From the NCBI RefSeq assembly GCF_018364065.1, contig NZ_JAGZMO010000002.1:248001-312000 (forward strand): 64,000 nt of DNA, given 5' to 3'. Both the position numbers and the translations under genes were made by a program. Below the pieces are notes generated by a model that did not search any database, was not told where the DNA came from, and saw nothing but the letters and a program-made list of their open reading frames with translations. Origin of the DNA: Veillonella sp. Lineage in GTDB: Bacteria; Bacillota; Negativicutes; Veillonellales; Veillonellaceae. Of this stretch, positions 1-8,678 are shown in pieces; position 1 is the stretch's first letter; each line of letters begins with the position of its first letter.

Positions 1-1979
1 GCCCGAATATCATCCAGCGCGTTGTGCGAAGGCTTATGCTCAATCGGGAAGTAATTGCTCAAATATTCCAATTTATGATTTAATAGGCGCGGATAAAAGC
101 GTCGGAACATATCCAGCGTGTCATATACGGCTCTGAAGGCCGGACGCCCTAAATTATGGCGATGCAGTTCACTGGTGAAGATATTTACGTCATAGTTTAC
201 ATTATGCCCAACGATAATGGCCCCTTCTGTAAATTTTAAAAAGTCGTTCAACACCACTTCGGCCGGTTCGCCATGTTCCGCCAAGTATTCATCTGTAAAA
301 TGATGCACGTCCGCCGAAGCACCTACCGATTTGGTTGGACGGATGAAACGTTCAAATACTTCCCCTTCTGAGCCGTCCGGGTTAATGCGATACGCCGCAA
401 TCTGAATGATTTCATCCCGCGTCGTGTCCGTCCCTGTACTTTCCACGTCATATACGATGACCTGGCCCGCTTCCAGCCCTTTCAGCAAAATATCGTACGG
501 TTCCCGTTCGAAAATCTGCATATCCATAAAGTCTGTAAGACGAAGCCCCAAGGTCCGTACAGGTTCGCTGTCCAGTTCTTCCAGACGACGCTCACCAATC
601 CCCGGCACATAGCGCTTTACAATGCGTTTCACGCTGAGTGCGTCATTCGGATTGAGCAACAATTTGAAGAACGCCATTACGTCTTTAATTTCCTGGCGTC
701 GGAAGAATTTAAACTCATCAATAATCATGAAATCACGCCGTTCTTCCACAGGCAATTTCATGTTCAGATTTTCAAAAAGACGACTAAAGTCCTGCGCCTG
801 TCGATTGCCACGCACGAGTACGCCAATAGACGCATCTTTCGGCAAACTGCGAATCGTATCAAAGATGTAGGCCCCTTCTTTCCAAGGCATAGCTGCCTGA
901 TGGAGGACAATCGGATGACCCGCATCATTGCTGGCTGCATACGGTTCCTGCTCATAGTATTCCCCAATGAGCTGAGGGAACATATTTTTCAGAACGGAAA
1001 ATGACGCTTCAAACAAGTATTTATTCGCCCGGTAGTTTTCGTAAAATACAATCACTTCCGGATTAAATTCCTCTTTATAAACCTGTAAAAACGCCTCCGG
1101 ATTGGAACCGCGCCATTCGTAAATGGTTTGGAAATAATCGCCGCACAACAACACGCGATTGCCGGGCCAAAGCATTTTCATGACCTCCGCTTCCAAATCG
1201 CTGGTGTCCTGCATTTCATCAACATTGATAAAGCTGTAGCGACTGCGCCAGCGTTCCCGCACTACCGGGTCTTGGAACAGGCGATGCACATCCGTAATCA
1301 AATCAGTAAAATCCACGCCGTGCAGCTGATGAAGGCTCATATCATACGACGCCACAGTATCCTGTCCGCTCAGTAAAAATCGCTCATAATCTTCCCGTAA
1401 CACATAGCTGCCGTCTCCGAAGAATCGCCGCAAATCGCCCTGCCGTTCTCTGCTGATGCGCTCAATCGTTTTCTTGTAGTCCCCTACCGCATCATCCGTG
1501 TAATAATGCCACAACGAACGCTGCTCTTTTACAAAAGCGATAAGCGCCGCAAAAGTGGCTATTTTCATCGCACGCGGACGGAGAGGCTCCAGGAGTTCCT
1601 GGCAATCCACCTCATCATAGATAGCCATGTCCACATAAAGCTCTTCGTTCGCCTTGCTCTCCTGTTGCAAAATCTTATAACAGAAGCTGTGAAATGTCCG
1701 TATTTCTACATTCTTTGCATCCGATCCGGCCATGCTCATAATGCGTTCTTTCATTTCCCGGCAAGCCTTATTGGTAAAGGTCAGGCAGAGAATATCTTCA
1801 GACCGGGCCGCGCCGGTTTTCAAAATATGCGCAATGCGATGAGCCAAGGTGTTCGTCTTGCCGGTGCCGGCCGATGCGAGCAGCAGAATATTGGATTCCA
1901 AGTTCGTTACTACCTGTTGCTGCGGTTTATTCAATTGTTGATACCCCGTAGGATGTTGTGTTGCTGTTTCCTGTACCAC
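1..1979 (-). CDS. UvrD/PcrA-family helicase with internal DnaQ-like exonuclease (partial)
   Basis: Superfamily 1 DNA helicase, cut by the left edge; 659 residues are visible. It starts at GTG 1979 behind a strong AGGAGG at 1988-1993. Seen: Walker A ASAGTGKT at residues 35-42, motif II VDEMQDT at 253-259, motif III GDYFQTIYEWRG just after, then motif IV-like sequence. Before motifs V and VI have appeared, a DEDDh exonuclease begins: YDVESTGTD (D511, E513), then GHNVNYD, ending in HNALDD (H652, D656) at the window edge. The exonuclease therefore seems inserted in the region that is domain 2B in UvrD. Helicase plus 3'-5' proofreading-type nuclease suggests a repair or end-processing enzyme (inference). 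It follows dnaX-ybaB-recR-bofA on the same strand but is separated from them by a terminator-like hairpin. Confidence 0.85.
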   Translation of the reverse strand, partial: MVQETATQHPTGYQQLNKPQQQVVTNLESNILLLASAGTGKTNTLAHRIAHILKTGAARSEDILCLTFTNKACREMKERIMSMAGSDAKNVEIRTFHSFCYKILQQESKANEELYVDMAIYDEVDCQELLEPLRPRAMKIATFAALIAFVKEQRSLWHYYTDDAVGDYKKTIERISRERQGDLRRFFGDGSYVLREDYERFLLSGQDTVASYDMSLHQLHGVDFTDLITDVHRLFQDPVVRERWRSRYSFINVDEMQDTSDLEAEVMKMLWPGNRVLLCGDYFQTIYEWRGSNPEAFLQVYKEEFNPEVIVFYENYRANKYLFEASFSVLKNMFPQLIGEYYEQEPYAASNDAGHPIVLHQAAMPWKEGAYIFDTIRSLPKDASIGVLVRGNRQAQDFSRLFENLNMKLPVEERRDFMIIDEFKFFRRQEIKDVMAFFKLLLNPNDALSVKRIVKRYVPGIGERRLEELDSEPVRTLGLRLTDFMDMQIFEREPYDILLKGLEAGQVIVYDVESTGTDTTRDEIIQIAAYRINPDGSEGEVFERFIRPTKSVGASADVHHFTDEYLAEHGEPAEVVLNDFLKFTEGAIIVGHNVNYDVNIFTSELHRHNLGRPAFRAVYDTLDMFRRFYPRLLNHKLEYLSNYFPIEHKPSHNALDDIR

Positions 1980-2010
1980 CTTTTATACCTCCTACGCTTT
2001 TATACATGCT

Positions 2011-2040
2011 AAAATTGGTAGCCGCCGAAGCAGCTACCAA
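2011..2040 (-). terminator. terminator-like hairpin between bofA-like gene and helicase gene
   Basis: Inverted repeat TTGGTAGC/GCTACCAA (2015-2022 and 2033-2040), followed on the minus strand by TTTT. It lies after the bofA-like stop and before the helicase ribosome binding site. Confidence 0.6.
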
Positions 2041-2054
2041 CTAAATATCCATAT

Positions 2055-2297
2055 TTACATACCATGATGCCATAAAGACATGGCAATAACAGGAAGAGGG
2101 CCGAATAAAGCACTTAACGCCCACATTCCTACGCCCATATCGAGGGGAATATGAAAATAATTAACCGCAATATAATAGGCCGCATAGCCGGTAATCAAAT
2201 GAATAGCTACGCGTTTAATTGTAAAATACGCTACTTTAAAAATAAAGTATACTGCTACTAATCCTACGGCCACTTGTATTAAAAAATCGAAATTCAT
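2055..2297 (-). CDS. BofA-family small membrane protein
   Basis: A small hydrophobic protein of 80 residues with two or three membrane segments, resembling the BofA family. In Bacillus BofA restrains pro-sigma-K processing; family members also occur next to recR in non-sporulating Firmicutes, where the role is not known. I start it at ATG 2297, which has GAGG six bases upstream, instead of the in-frame GTG 2309 that lacks a spaced site. Its position directly after recR is the classic Firmicute order and supports the family call. No sporulation gene is visible nearby, so a sporulation role should not be assumed. Confidence 0.75.
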   Translation of the reverse strand: MNFDFLIQVAVGLVAVYFIFKVAYFTIKRVAIHLITGYAAYYIAVNYFHIPLDMGVGMWALSALFGPLPVIAMSLWHHGM

Positions 2298-2305
2298 ACA
2301 AATCC

Positions 2306-2896
2306 TCACATTTCTCGACGATTCACTACAGCTCCTCCGAGTGTCAGTTCATCGGCGTATTCAATATCGCCGCCTACAGGCACGCCGCGTGCGATACGCG
2401 TCACTTTAATTCCCGTAGGTTGCAATAATCGTGCAATGTATAAAGCGGTCGCTTCCCCTTCCACATCAGGGTCCGTGGCCAAAATCACTTCCTGCACGGT
2501 TGTATCGCGGAGTCTTGCAATTAACTCCTTGATGCGTATATCTTCCGCACCAATCCCTTCAATAGGGGATAAGGCGCCTTCCAATACATGATATACACCC
2601 TTGTAGTCGCCGCTTCGTTCAATCGCCATTACGTCGCGCGATGTTTCCACCACGCAAATCGTGCTGTGATCGCGATTGTCGTTAGCACAAAATTGACAAG
2701 GGTCCTGGGCTGACAAGTTGAAGCAGATGGAACAACGCTTCGTCGCTTCCTTGGCGGATTTAATCGTATCCACCAACTCGTCCACCTCTTCAGCCGGCAA
2801 CTCCACTAAATGATAAGCCAGTCGGCGCGCCGATTTGGCTCCAATGCCCGGTAAACGTCGTAAGGACTCTACCAGCTTTTCTAACGCGTTTGTCAT
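2306..2896 (-). CDS. recR: recombination mediator RecR
   Basis: RecR, 196 residues, the usual length. With RecO and RecF it loads RecA at gapped DNA. Domains in order: helix-hairpin-helix LPGIGAKSARRLA near the N terminus, a four-cysteine zinc finger (CSIC...CQFC, about residues 56-71), and a Toprim domain with VVETSRD and an acidic ATDPDVEGE segment. It starts one base after the ybaB stop and is followed by the bofA-like gene, so the four genes are probably co-transcribed. Confidence 0.97.
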   Translation of the reverse strand: MTNALEKLVESLRRLPGIGAKSARRLAYHLVELPAEEVDELVDTIKSAKEATKRCSICFNLSAQDPCQFCANDNRDHSTICVVETSRDVMAIERSGDYKGVYHVLEGALSPIEGIGAEDIRIKELIARLRDTTVQEVILATDPDVEGEATALYIARLLQPTGIKVTRIARGVPVGGDIEYADELTLGGAVVNRREM

Positions 2897-2897
2897 C

Positions 2898-3224
2898 TTA
2901 GAATAATCCCGGAATGTTCATACCGCCTGTAACTTTACCCATTTCCTGAGCCATCATGTCGTCCACTTTACGGCCTGCTTCATTTACAGCGGAAACAATA
3001 ATATCTTCTAACATTTCTACATCTTCAGGGTCTACAGCTGCAGGATCAATAGTGATAGATTCTACAACCTTTTCACCGTTCATAACAACAGTAACAGAAC
3101 CGCCGCCTGCAGAAGCTTCTACAGTGCGTTGTTTTAATTCTTCCTGCATTTTCTGCATATCTGCCTGCATTTTCTGAACTTTCTTAAGCATGCCTTGCAT
3201 GTTGCCCATACCTTTATTAAACAT
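2898..3224 (-). CDS. YbaB/EbfC nucleoid-associated protein
   Basis: A 108-residue YbaB/EbfC family DNA-binding protein that dimerises and coats DNA. I chose ATG 3224 (protein MFNKGMGNMQGMLKK...) because AAGGAGG lies seven bases upstream; the longer open frame to 3320 has no site. The N-terminal third is a Met/Lys/Gln-rich coiled coil typical of the family, followed by the GGGSVTVVMNGE core. Its place between dnaX and recR is conserved across Firmicutes and many other bacteria. Confidence 0.93.
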   Translation of the reverse strand: MFNKGMGNMQGMLKKVQKMQADMQKMQEELKQRTVEASAGGGSVTVVMNGEKVVESITIDPAAVDPEDVEMLEDIIVSAVNEAGRKVDDMMAQEMGKVTGGMNIPGLF

Positions 3225-3338
3225 TGTTATCCTCCTTAATATTACATGTCCCGACATTAGGGGGGACTCATTTATTTCGTATCTATTATACCCTAAATCC
3301 ACCTGATTTGTCCGCATCAAATAGAAAGGGCCTTAAAA

Positions 3339-6233
3339 TTATTCGCCGTCCGAAGCACTTTCTTCATCATCAGGAACGATTTCCACGTAAATATCATTAC
3401 CTTCCGCTGCAGCCGTTGTTAAGGCGCCTAGCAAAAGAGGATTATTACGTTCTTCTTCCGTACTCGTGTCCGGGGTCCAGCGAGGTAATTCCTGCAGTTC
3501 TTCAATCGAAAGGCCTTCATCGTCCGCAGCATCTGCTTCATGTGATCCTTGAGGCGATACAGCAGGCGATATAGCAAATGATGCAACAGGTGCTGCTGTA
3601 GGAGATGGTGCTACAGAAGGTGCGGCACTGACGGTTTCTATATCGCCATACACATCATCCAAACTGAACGGTGCCACATCCATCATTTCGCCGTCTTGAA
3701 ATTCATCGTCCGCCATAGGTATCGCACTCGATGCCGTACTCGGATCAATACCTTGTTCAATGAGGGAGCTGCCAAAGTCATCAATTATCTGCGCACTTTC
3801 CGCTTCCGGCACATCACCGTAAGGTTTATTCGTGTCGCCCGATGATACAGTGCTCACCGGCTGTGGACCGCCACTGCCGGCACCATTACCGGCCGGCCCT
3901 TTATTAGCAACAGCCGCCTGAGGCGTCGGCACAGGTGCCTGCGGAGCTCTTTGAGCTTGTGGAGCACCTTGTGATGGAGCTGCGCCTCGCATCTGCGCCC
4001 CATTTTGAGCCTGTCCCGGCTGGGCACCACCATTTAAACCCTGACGCTTAGCCAGACTGGCCAAGGCCGCCTGTTTGGCGATTTCATGAGGAGTTAGCAG
4101 CTCACTGCCGGCGGCTCCGTTTCCGGACATAGGCTGAGCAGCACCTTGAGGGCCCATATGTGCCGACCCCTGTGGTCCGGCCTGAGTTGGTGCCTGACGA
4201 ACCGGTTGTACCGGCTGTGTCCTATGACCTTGACTGCTACCAGCCCCCTGACGGGATTCTTGCGATGCACCCTGTTCTTGATGCACCGGTTTCGCCTGAT
4301 TAGCATTTCCTGATTGGCTTTGACCGGAACCGTCATCAACAAGTTTGGCCGCATTTCGGTAAGCCTGTTCCGTCGGACTATTGAGGCTGACGATTTGAAT
4401 CGACACTTCATAGCCTAATGCATAAGCCATGGCCTGTTCCACTTCAAACAGACGGTCTTCCGTGCCTGCTATGCTCAGCAAGTTTCTAACTTTAAATACG
4501 AATACAGCATGTTTTTCATCAATATACACGAGGCCCGCCATCTGATAAAAGCTCTTCGTCATGTTGAAGTTTTTTTTGTCTAAATATTCCAACATTGCTT
4601 TTTGTATGGATTTATATTGTTTAGGATTTACCAGACGCTCGCCTAACATGACCGACATATTGCCAGGCATAGAAAGGATCTTTCGTTTACCGCCGTTTCC
4701 TTTGCCCCCACCGGTTGCACCGGTATTAGCCGATGTACCGCTTTGCTGTGGCGGCTTTATATTGCCTGTCGAAGGCCGTCCCCCTGCGGGTGGTCTCATA
4801 CCTACTGAGCCGGCTAATCCTGCAGGACTTGCACCGGTCTGCACGGAAATACCTGAAGGTGCAGTCATAGGCTTGACACCGGGTACAGCACCGTTTACAG
4901 GAGGCATTACGCCGGGAGGAACTTGACTGGCTCCAGCTACCCCGGGATCCATAGCCCCTTGACCGGAAGGGGCCACACTCGGAGCCCCGTATGCGCCTGC
5001 CATATCAGGACTTACAGAGCCGGTACTGAAACGTCCATCTGCCAAGCCCTGTTCAAGTTCAGTTACGCGTATTGCCAATGAATCGCCGTCACTGTTCAGG
5101 CGTCGCTCAATAGCATCTACCCGTTCCACAATGTCTTCCGGTTCCACTTTAACGCGAGCACAAATGCCGAGAAGGCCCATTTCTATTACAATGCGCGGAT
5201 TATCCACCCGTTTTGCATCATTTAAAACCTGCTGCAACTCTTTTACATAGTAATTCAGTTCGTCCACGCTGCACGAATCAGCTTGCGCCTGAAAAGCTTC
5301 TTTGAACGGTTTATATAAGCTCAGTTCTTCCGCTTCAGGCATAACTTTCTGAATTACCAATGCACGCAAATGCTCGATGAGCGCCTCTAAAATCTGACGG
5401 CTGTCGCGCCCTTCCATGAGCGCCGTTTTAGCCGCCAACAATAACTGTGCGCCGTCACCGGTTCTAAGGTACGTGAAGAACTGAATAATCCATTCCTTGC
5501 TGACCAGACCGATCATATCCTCAACCGTAGCAGCCGTTATGGTATCCGATGTCATACCGGAACACTGGTCTAAAATACTGAGCGCATCGCGAAGGCCTCC
5601 GTCCGCATGAATGGCGATAAGTTGCGCCGCCTGCGGATCCAAGGAAATATTCGATGCGTTGGCCACTTTCATCAAGTGCTCGCTAATGTCTTCCGCTGTA
5701 ATACGTCGGAAGGTATAGCGCTGACAACGGGATAAAATAGTGACCGGCAATTTGTCGATTTCCGTTGTAGCGAAGATAAACAGCACATGGTCCGGTGGTT
5801 CTTCAATGGTTTTCAACAGCGCATTCCACGCTTCATTCGTGAGCATGTGCGCTTCGTCGATGATGAAGATCTTCTTGCGACCTTCGGCGGGCATGAATTT
5901 AACACTTTCACGGAGCGCGCGAATTTCATCAATACCGCGGTTGGACGCCGCATCGATTTCCACCACGTCCATGGACTGCCCGTTTAAAATCTGTTTACAG
6001 CTGGCACATTCGTTGCAAGGATGGTCGGTCGGCCCTTTTTCACAATTAATGGCGCGAGCAAAAATCTTGGCCACACTGGTTTTCCCTGTACCGCGCGGTC
6101 CTGAGAATAAGTAGGCATGAGCCACTTTATCTTCCCGGATAGCCCGCATCAAGGTCTCGCTGACCTGCTTCTGCCCTACTACATCGGTAAATGTTTGCGG
6201 ACGCCATTTTCTGTATAAAGCTAAATAGCTCAT
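3339..6233 (-). CDS. dnaX: DNA polymerase III subunits gamma/tau, with very long linker
   Basis: Clamp-loader ATPase DnaX, 964 residues, much longer than the common 550-650. Start ATG 6233 (MSYLALYRKWRPQTF) follows GGAGG; the ATG at 6257 has none. Seen: Walker A GPRGTGKTS at 45-53, zinc module CNECASC, Walker B FIIDEAHML, and sensor-like SRCQRYTF. After the AAA+ and collar domains come two Gly/Pro/Gln/Ala-rich low-complexity stretches of roughly 100 and over 200 residues. They flank a folded C-terminal-type domain (KRKILSMPGNMS to SIQIVSL); an acidic tail ends the protein. The linkers account for the extra length. An A8 run near 4570-4577 is noted separately. Confidence 0.95.
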   Translation of the reverse strand: MSYLALYRKWRPQTFTDVVGQKQVSETLMRAIREDKVAHAYLFSGPRGTGKTSVAKIFARAINCEKGPTDHPCNECASCKQILNGQSMDVVEIDAASNRGIDEIRALRESVKFMPAEGRKKIFIIDEAHMLTNEAWNALLKTIEEPPDHVLFIFATTEIDKLPVTILSRCQRYTFRRITAEDISEHLMKVANASNISLDPQAAQLIAIHADGGLRDALSILDQCSGMTSDTITAATVEDMIGLVSKEWIIQFFTYLRTGDGAQLLLAAKTALMEGRDSRQILEALIEHLRALVIQKVMPEAEELSLYKPFKEAFQAQADSCSVDELNYYVKELQQVLNDAKRVDNPRIVIEMGLLGICARVKVEPEDIVERVDAIERRLNSDGDSLAIRVTELEQGLADGRFSTGSVSPDMAGAYGAPSVAPSGQGAMDPGVAGASQVPPGVMPPVNGAVPGVKPMTAPSGISVQTGASPAGLAGSVGMRPPAGGRPSTGNIKPPQQSGTSANTGATGGGKGNGGKRKILSMPGNMSVMLGERLVNPKQYKSIQKAMLEYLDKKNFNMTKSFYQMAGLVYIDEKHAVFVFKVRNLLSIAGTEDRLFEVEQAMAYALGYEVSIQIVSLNSPTEQAYRNAAKLVDDGSGQSQSGNANQAKPVHQEQGASQESRQGAGSSQGHRTQPVQPVRQAPTQAGPQGSAHMGPQGAAQPMSGNGAAGSELLTPHEIAKQAALASLAKRQGLNGGAQPGQAQNGAQMRGAAPSQGAPQAQRAPQAPVPTPQAAVANKGPAGNGAGSGGPQPVSTVSSGDTNKPYGDVPEAESAQIIDDFGSSLIEQGIDPSTASSAIPMADDEFQDGEMMDVAPFSLDDVYGDIETVSAAPSVAPSPTAAPVASFAISPAVSPQGSHEADAADDEGLSIEELQELPRWTPDTSTEEERNNPLLLGALTTAAAEGNDIYVEIVPDDEESASDGE

Positions 6234-6334
6234 AAGGCCCTCCTCCCTAAGCAACATGTGCTCTGTATTTTAACTGACAAGGCCTGTTCCGCCTTGTATG
6301 AAATAATTCTTATTTTCGAAAATAAGCTAATATG

Positions 6335-6361
6335 CAAAAAAGCAGCGGTAACCGCTGCTTT
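6335..6361 (-). terminator. terminator of the SRP RNA
   Basis: Hairpin AAGCAGCG/CGCTGCTT followed on the minus strand by TTTTTTG; it ends the SRP RNA transcript. Confidence 0.8.
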
Positions 6362-6526
6362 TCTTCTGCCGCAGCAGCACTCGATTATGACAGCCTCATA
6401 GGTTCCCTCGTGGCACATGAAAGTAACCGCTTAGTGCTGCTATCTCTCGATCCTGACACGATTCACAGGCTCTCATTGCACGAGCCCCACAAGACTGCCA
6501 TAATCCAGTCCTGCATTACGGCTAGC
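6340..6526 (-). ncRNA. ffs: signal recognition particle RNA (4.5S/scRNA)
   Basis: The domain IV hairpin is visible on the minus strand near 6446-6465: TCAGG, a short ATC stem, GNRA tetraloop GAGA, GAT, then AGCAGCA, which is the Ffh-binding arrangement. Flanking arms pair over a long distance; for example GATTATGGCAG on the 5' side pairs with CTGTCATAATC on the 3' side. A strong promoter precedes it and a terminator follows. The position directly upstream of dnaX is common in Firmicutes. Ends are estimated from promoter and terminator. Confidence 0.85.
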
Positions 6527-6532
6527 TCTAAT

Positions 6533-6561
6533 ATTATATACTAAATATTGTGAAATGACAA
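6533..6561 (-). promoter_or_regulatory. promoter of the SRP RNA gene
   Basis: TTGTCA (6561-6556), 17-base spacer, TATAAT (6538-6533), with predicted start near 6526. Confidence 0.8.
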
Positions 6562-6873
6562 GCAAGGACCATCGGCATACCGTAAGGACATGTAAGGGAC
6601 ATAATCGCCCATTAATACATTCCGGTCTATTTCTAGTTCAACCTCAGTCTATCTTTAATTCGATCCCGCCCATCTATAATTCGTTCCAATCTTGCTCTTA
6701 TTCTACTAATAAACTATGAATATTCACAATATGTGTACAAAAAGTTTTTCTATAGGATATACGAATTTAGTTTTTATGTAGTATAATAGATTTTGTGTTT
6801 TTTTAACCCAATTTTATTTAAAAATCATATATTTGCGATTAGTTTCTTGTTTTTTTGTAAAGAAAGGATTTTT
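6562..6873. other. gene-free stretch upstream of the symporter gene
   Basis: No open frame or stable hairpin recognised. A TATAAT at 6782-6787 is the likely -10 of the downstream plus-strand gene, but there is no good -35 at 17 bases. Confidence 0.5.
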
Positions 6874-8370
6874 ATGGAATTACTTAACAGTTACATTAGC
6901 TCATTTACCGGTTTCCTTTGGGACTACATCATCATTATTCTATTAATTGGTGCCGGTATTTGGTTCTCCTTCAGCACGAAGTTCATCCAAATTCGTGAGC
7001 TTAAGGAAATGGTACGTCTCCTCGGTGAAGGTGTGGGCAAGAAAACGGAAGGGAATCGCATTTCCTCCTTCCAGGCATTCTGTGTAAGTTCCGCATCCCG
7101 CGTAGGCGTAGGCAACATTGCCGGTATCGCCATTGCGGTCGTACTCGGCGGTCCCGGTGCAGTCTTCTGGATGTGGTTCATCGCCTTCCTCGGTGCTGCT
7201 ACAGGCTTCATCGAAAGTACATTGGCTCAGATTTACAAGGAGCCTTCTAAAAAAGGCGGCTTCCACGGCGGTCCTGCTTACTACATTAAAGCCGGTTTAA
7301 AAAGCCCTGTATTCGCGTTCCTCTTTGCCGTGCTTATCAGCGTAACATACGGCTTAATTTACAACTCCGTACAGGCTAACACGTTGGCCATGTCCATGCA
7401 GGTATTTAGCTTAAGTAATCAATGGATCGGTATTATCGTCGCGCTCTTAACTGCTGTCGTTATCTTCGGCGGTGTAGCCCGTATTGCCAAAGTAAGTGAA
7501 TGGCTTGTGCCAATCATGGCCGGCATTTACATCTTAACAGCGGTTATTATCACCCTCATTCACATTGATGCATTACCTGGCATTTTCTACCGTATCTTTA
7601 CAGAAGCATTCAGCTTTGATGCCGCTACAGGCGGTTTCTTCGGCGCCGCAATGATGAACGGTATCAAGCGCGGTCTCTTCTCCAACGAAGCCGGTGAAGG
7701 TTCTGTACCGAATGCGGCTGCTACCGCTGATGTAAGCCATCCTGTAAAACAAGGTCTCATTCAGAGCTTCGGCGTTTTCGTGGACACCTTCCTCGTATGT
7801 AGTGCGTCCGCATTTATCGTATTGGTTTCCGGTAACTATGAAACAGCAGGTATGACGGGTATCGAATTGGTACAACACGACTTGTCCTTCCAATTAGGCA
7901 GCTGGGCTCCTAGCGTAATGGCCATTTTCATCTTCATGTTCGCCTTCTCTTCCATCGTGGGCAACTACTACTATGGTGAAATCAACATCGCTCATTTAAC
8001 TAAAAATCCACTTTACCTCAACATTTTCCGCGTACTTGTTGTATTCATGGTATACTTCGGCTCCATCGCTTCCTTGGATCTCGTATGGAATCTGGCCGAC
8101 TTATTTATGGCCTTCATGGTTCTTACCAACGTAACCTCTATTATTCTCTTAGGTAAACAGGCAATCATTGCCATGAACGATTACTTTAAACAGAAAAAAG
8201 CAGGCGTATTGGAACCTGTGTTCCATCGCAGCACCTTGCCTAACACTGACGGCATCGTTTGGTGGCACGAAGGCGCGAAACATCCGGATCAGCCGTCCAA
8301 CGATTTCCATGATCCATCCGGTGTATCCGCGAAAGATTTAGACAGCATGGCACAAAAAATGCACAAATAA
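6874..8370 (+). CDS. sodium:amino acid (alanine/glycine) symporter, AGCS family
   Basis: A 498-residue membrane carrier of the alanine or glycine:cation symporter family. It would import a small amino acid with Na+ across the inner membrane. Start ATG 6874 follows AAAGAAAGG; the longer frame from 6793 has no binding site. Family signatures are visible: GGPAYYIKAGL, FSNEAGEGSVPNAAA, and about ten hydrophobic segments with a hydrophilic tail from about residue 430. It is a single gene with its own terminator. Alanine or glycine is the family norm; the exact substrate cannot be read from the sequence. Confidence 0.9.
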   Translation: MELLNSYISSFTGFLWDYIIIILLIGAGIWFSFSTKFIQIRELKEMVRLLGEGVGKKTEGNRISSFQAFCVSSASRVGVGNIAGIAIAVVLGGPGAVFWMWFIAFLGAATGFIESTLAQIYKEPSKKGGFHGGPAYYIKAGLKSPVFAFLFAVLISVTYGLIYNSVQANTLAMSMQVFSLSNQWIGIIVALLTAVVIFGGVARIAKVSEWLVPIMAGIYILTAVIITLIHIDALPGIFYRIFTEAFSFDAATGGFFGAAMMNGIKRGLFSNEAGEGSVPNAAATADVSHPVKQGLIQSFGVFVDTFLVCSASAFIVLVSGNYETAGMTGIELVQHDLSFQLGSWAPSVMAIFIFMFAFSSIVGNYYYGEINIAHLTKNPLYLNIFRVLVVFMVYFGSIASLDLVWNLADLFMAFMVLTNVTSIILLGKQAIIAMNDYFKQKKAGVLEPVFHRSTLPNTDGIVWWHEGAKHPDQPSNDFHDPSGVSAKDLDSMAQKMHK

Positions 8371-8450
8371 AATTCACTACATAACATGGTGAAATAGTTT
8401 GTATTAAGTGCTCTATGCAGAATAAAAACTTATAAAACTAAGACAAAATA

Positions 8451-8514
8451 AAAATACATCCTCTGCAAAGAAGGTCGTTCAACGATGCCTTCACTTGTAG
8501 GGGATGTATTTTTT
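8451..8514 (+). terminator. terminator of the symporter gene
   Basis: Long branched stem: AATACATCCYCT pairs with AGGGGATGTATT, with an inner TCGTT/ACGA hairpin, followed by TTTTTT. Confidence 0.8.
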
Positions 8515-8540
8515 ATTACGCCAGTCTTATTAAGCCAGCT

Positions 8541-8678
8541 ATACTTGTCTAATCTTGCTTATACTTTTCTAAGCTTGCTTATACTTTTCTAAATTTGGTT
8601 ATACTTTTCTAAGCTTGGTTGTACTGCTCTAAACTTGGTTATGCTTTTCTATGCTGGCCATATTTTTCTAAGCCTGGT
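8541..8678. repeat. degenerate 20-bp tandem repeat array at a gene 3' end
   Basis: About seven head-to-tail units of a 20-base sequence of the type CTTGGTTATACTTTTCTAAG, decaying toward both ends. The last unit overlaps the final codons and TAG stop of the M20 gene (stop at 8668-8670). No unique spacers separate the units. Confidence 0.8.

Noticed and set aside
2055..2297. Evidence for sporulation from the BofA homologue
   Set aside because: BofA-family genes next to recR occur in non-sporulating Firmicutes; no other sporulation gene is visible.
4094..4926. Open frames opposite and out of frame within dnaX (for example 4094-4411 and 4561-4926)
   Set aside because: They lie wholly inside the low-complexity linker of dnaX; their Pro/Arg-rich translations are shadows of GC-biased repeats and lack ribosome binding sites.
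6230..6544. Short frames on both strands over the SRP RNA
   Set aside because: The domain IV motif, pairing arms, promoter and terminator show this is an RNA gene.
8541..8678. Possible CRISPR array
   Set aside because: The 20-bp units abut each other with no unique spacers and decay gradually, so this is a tandem repeat.
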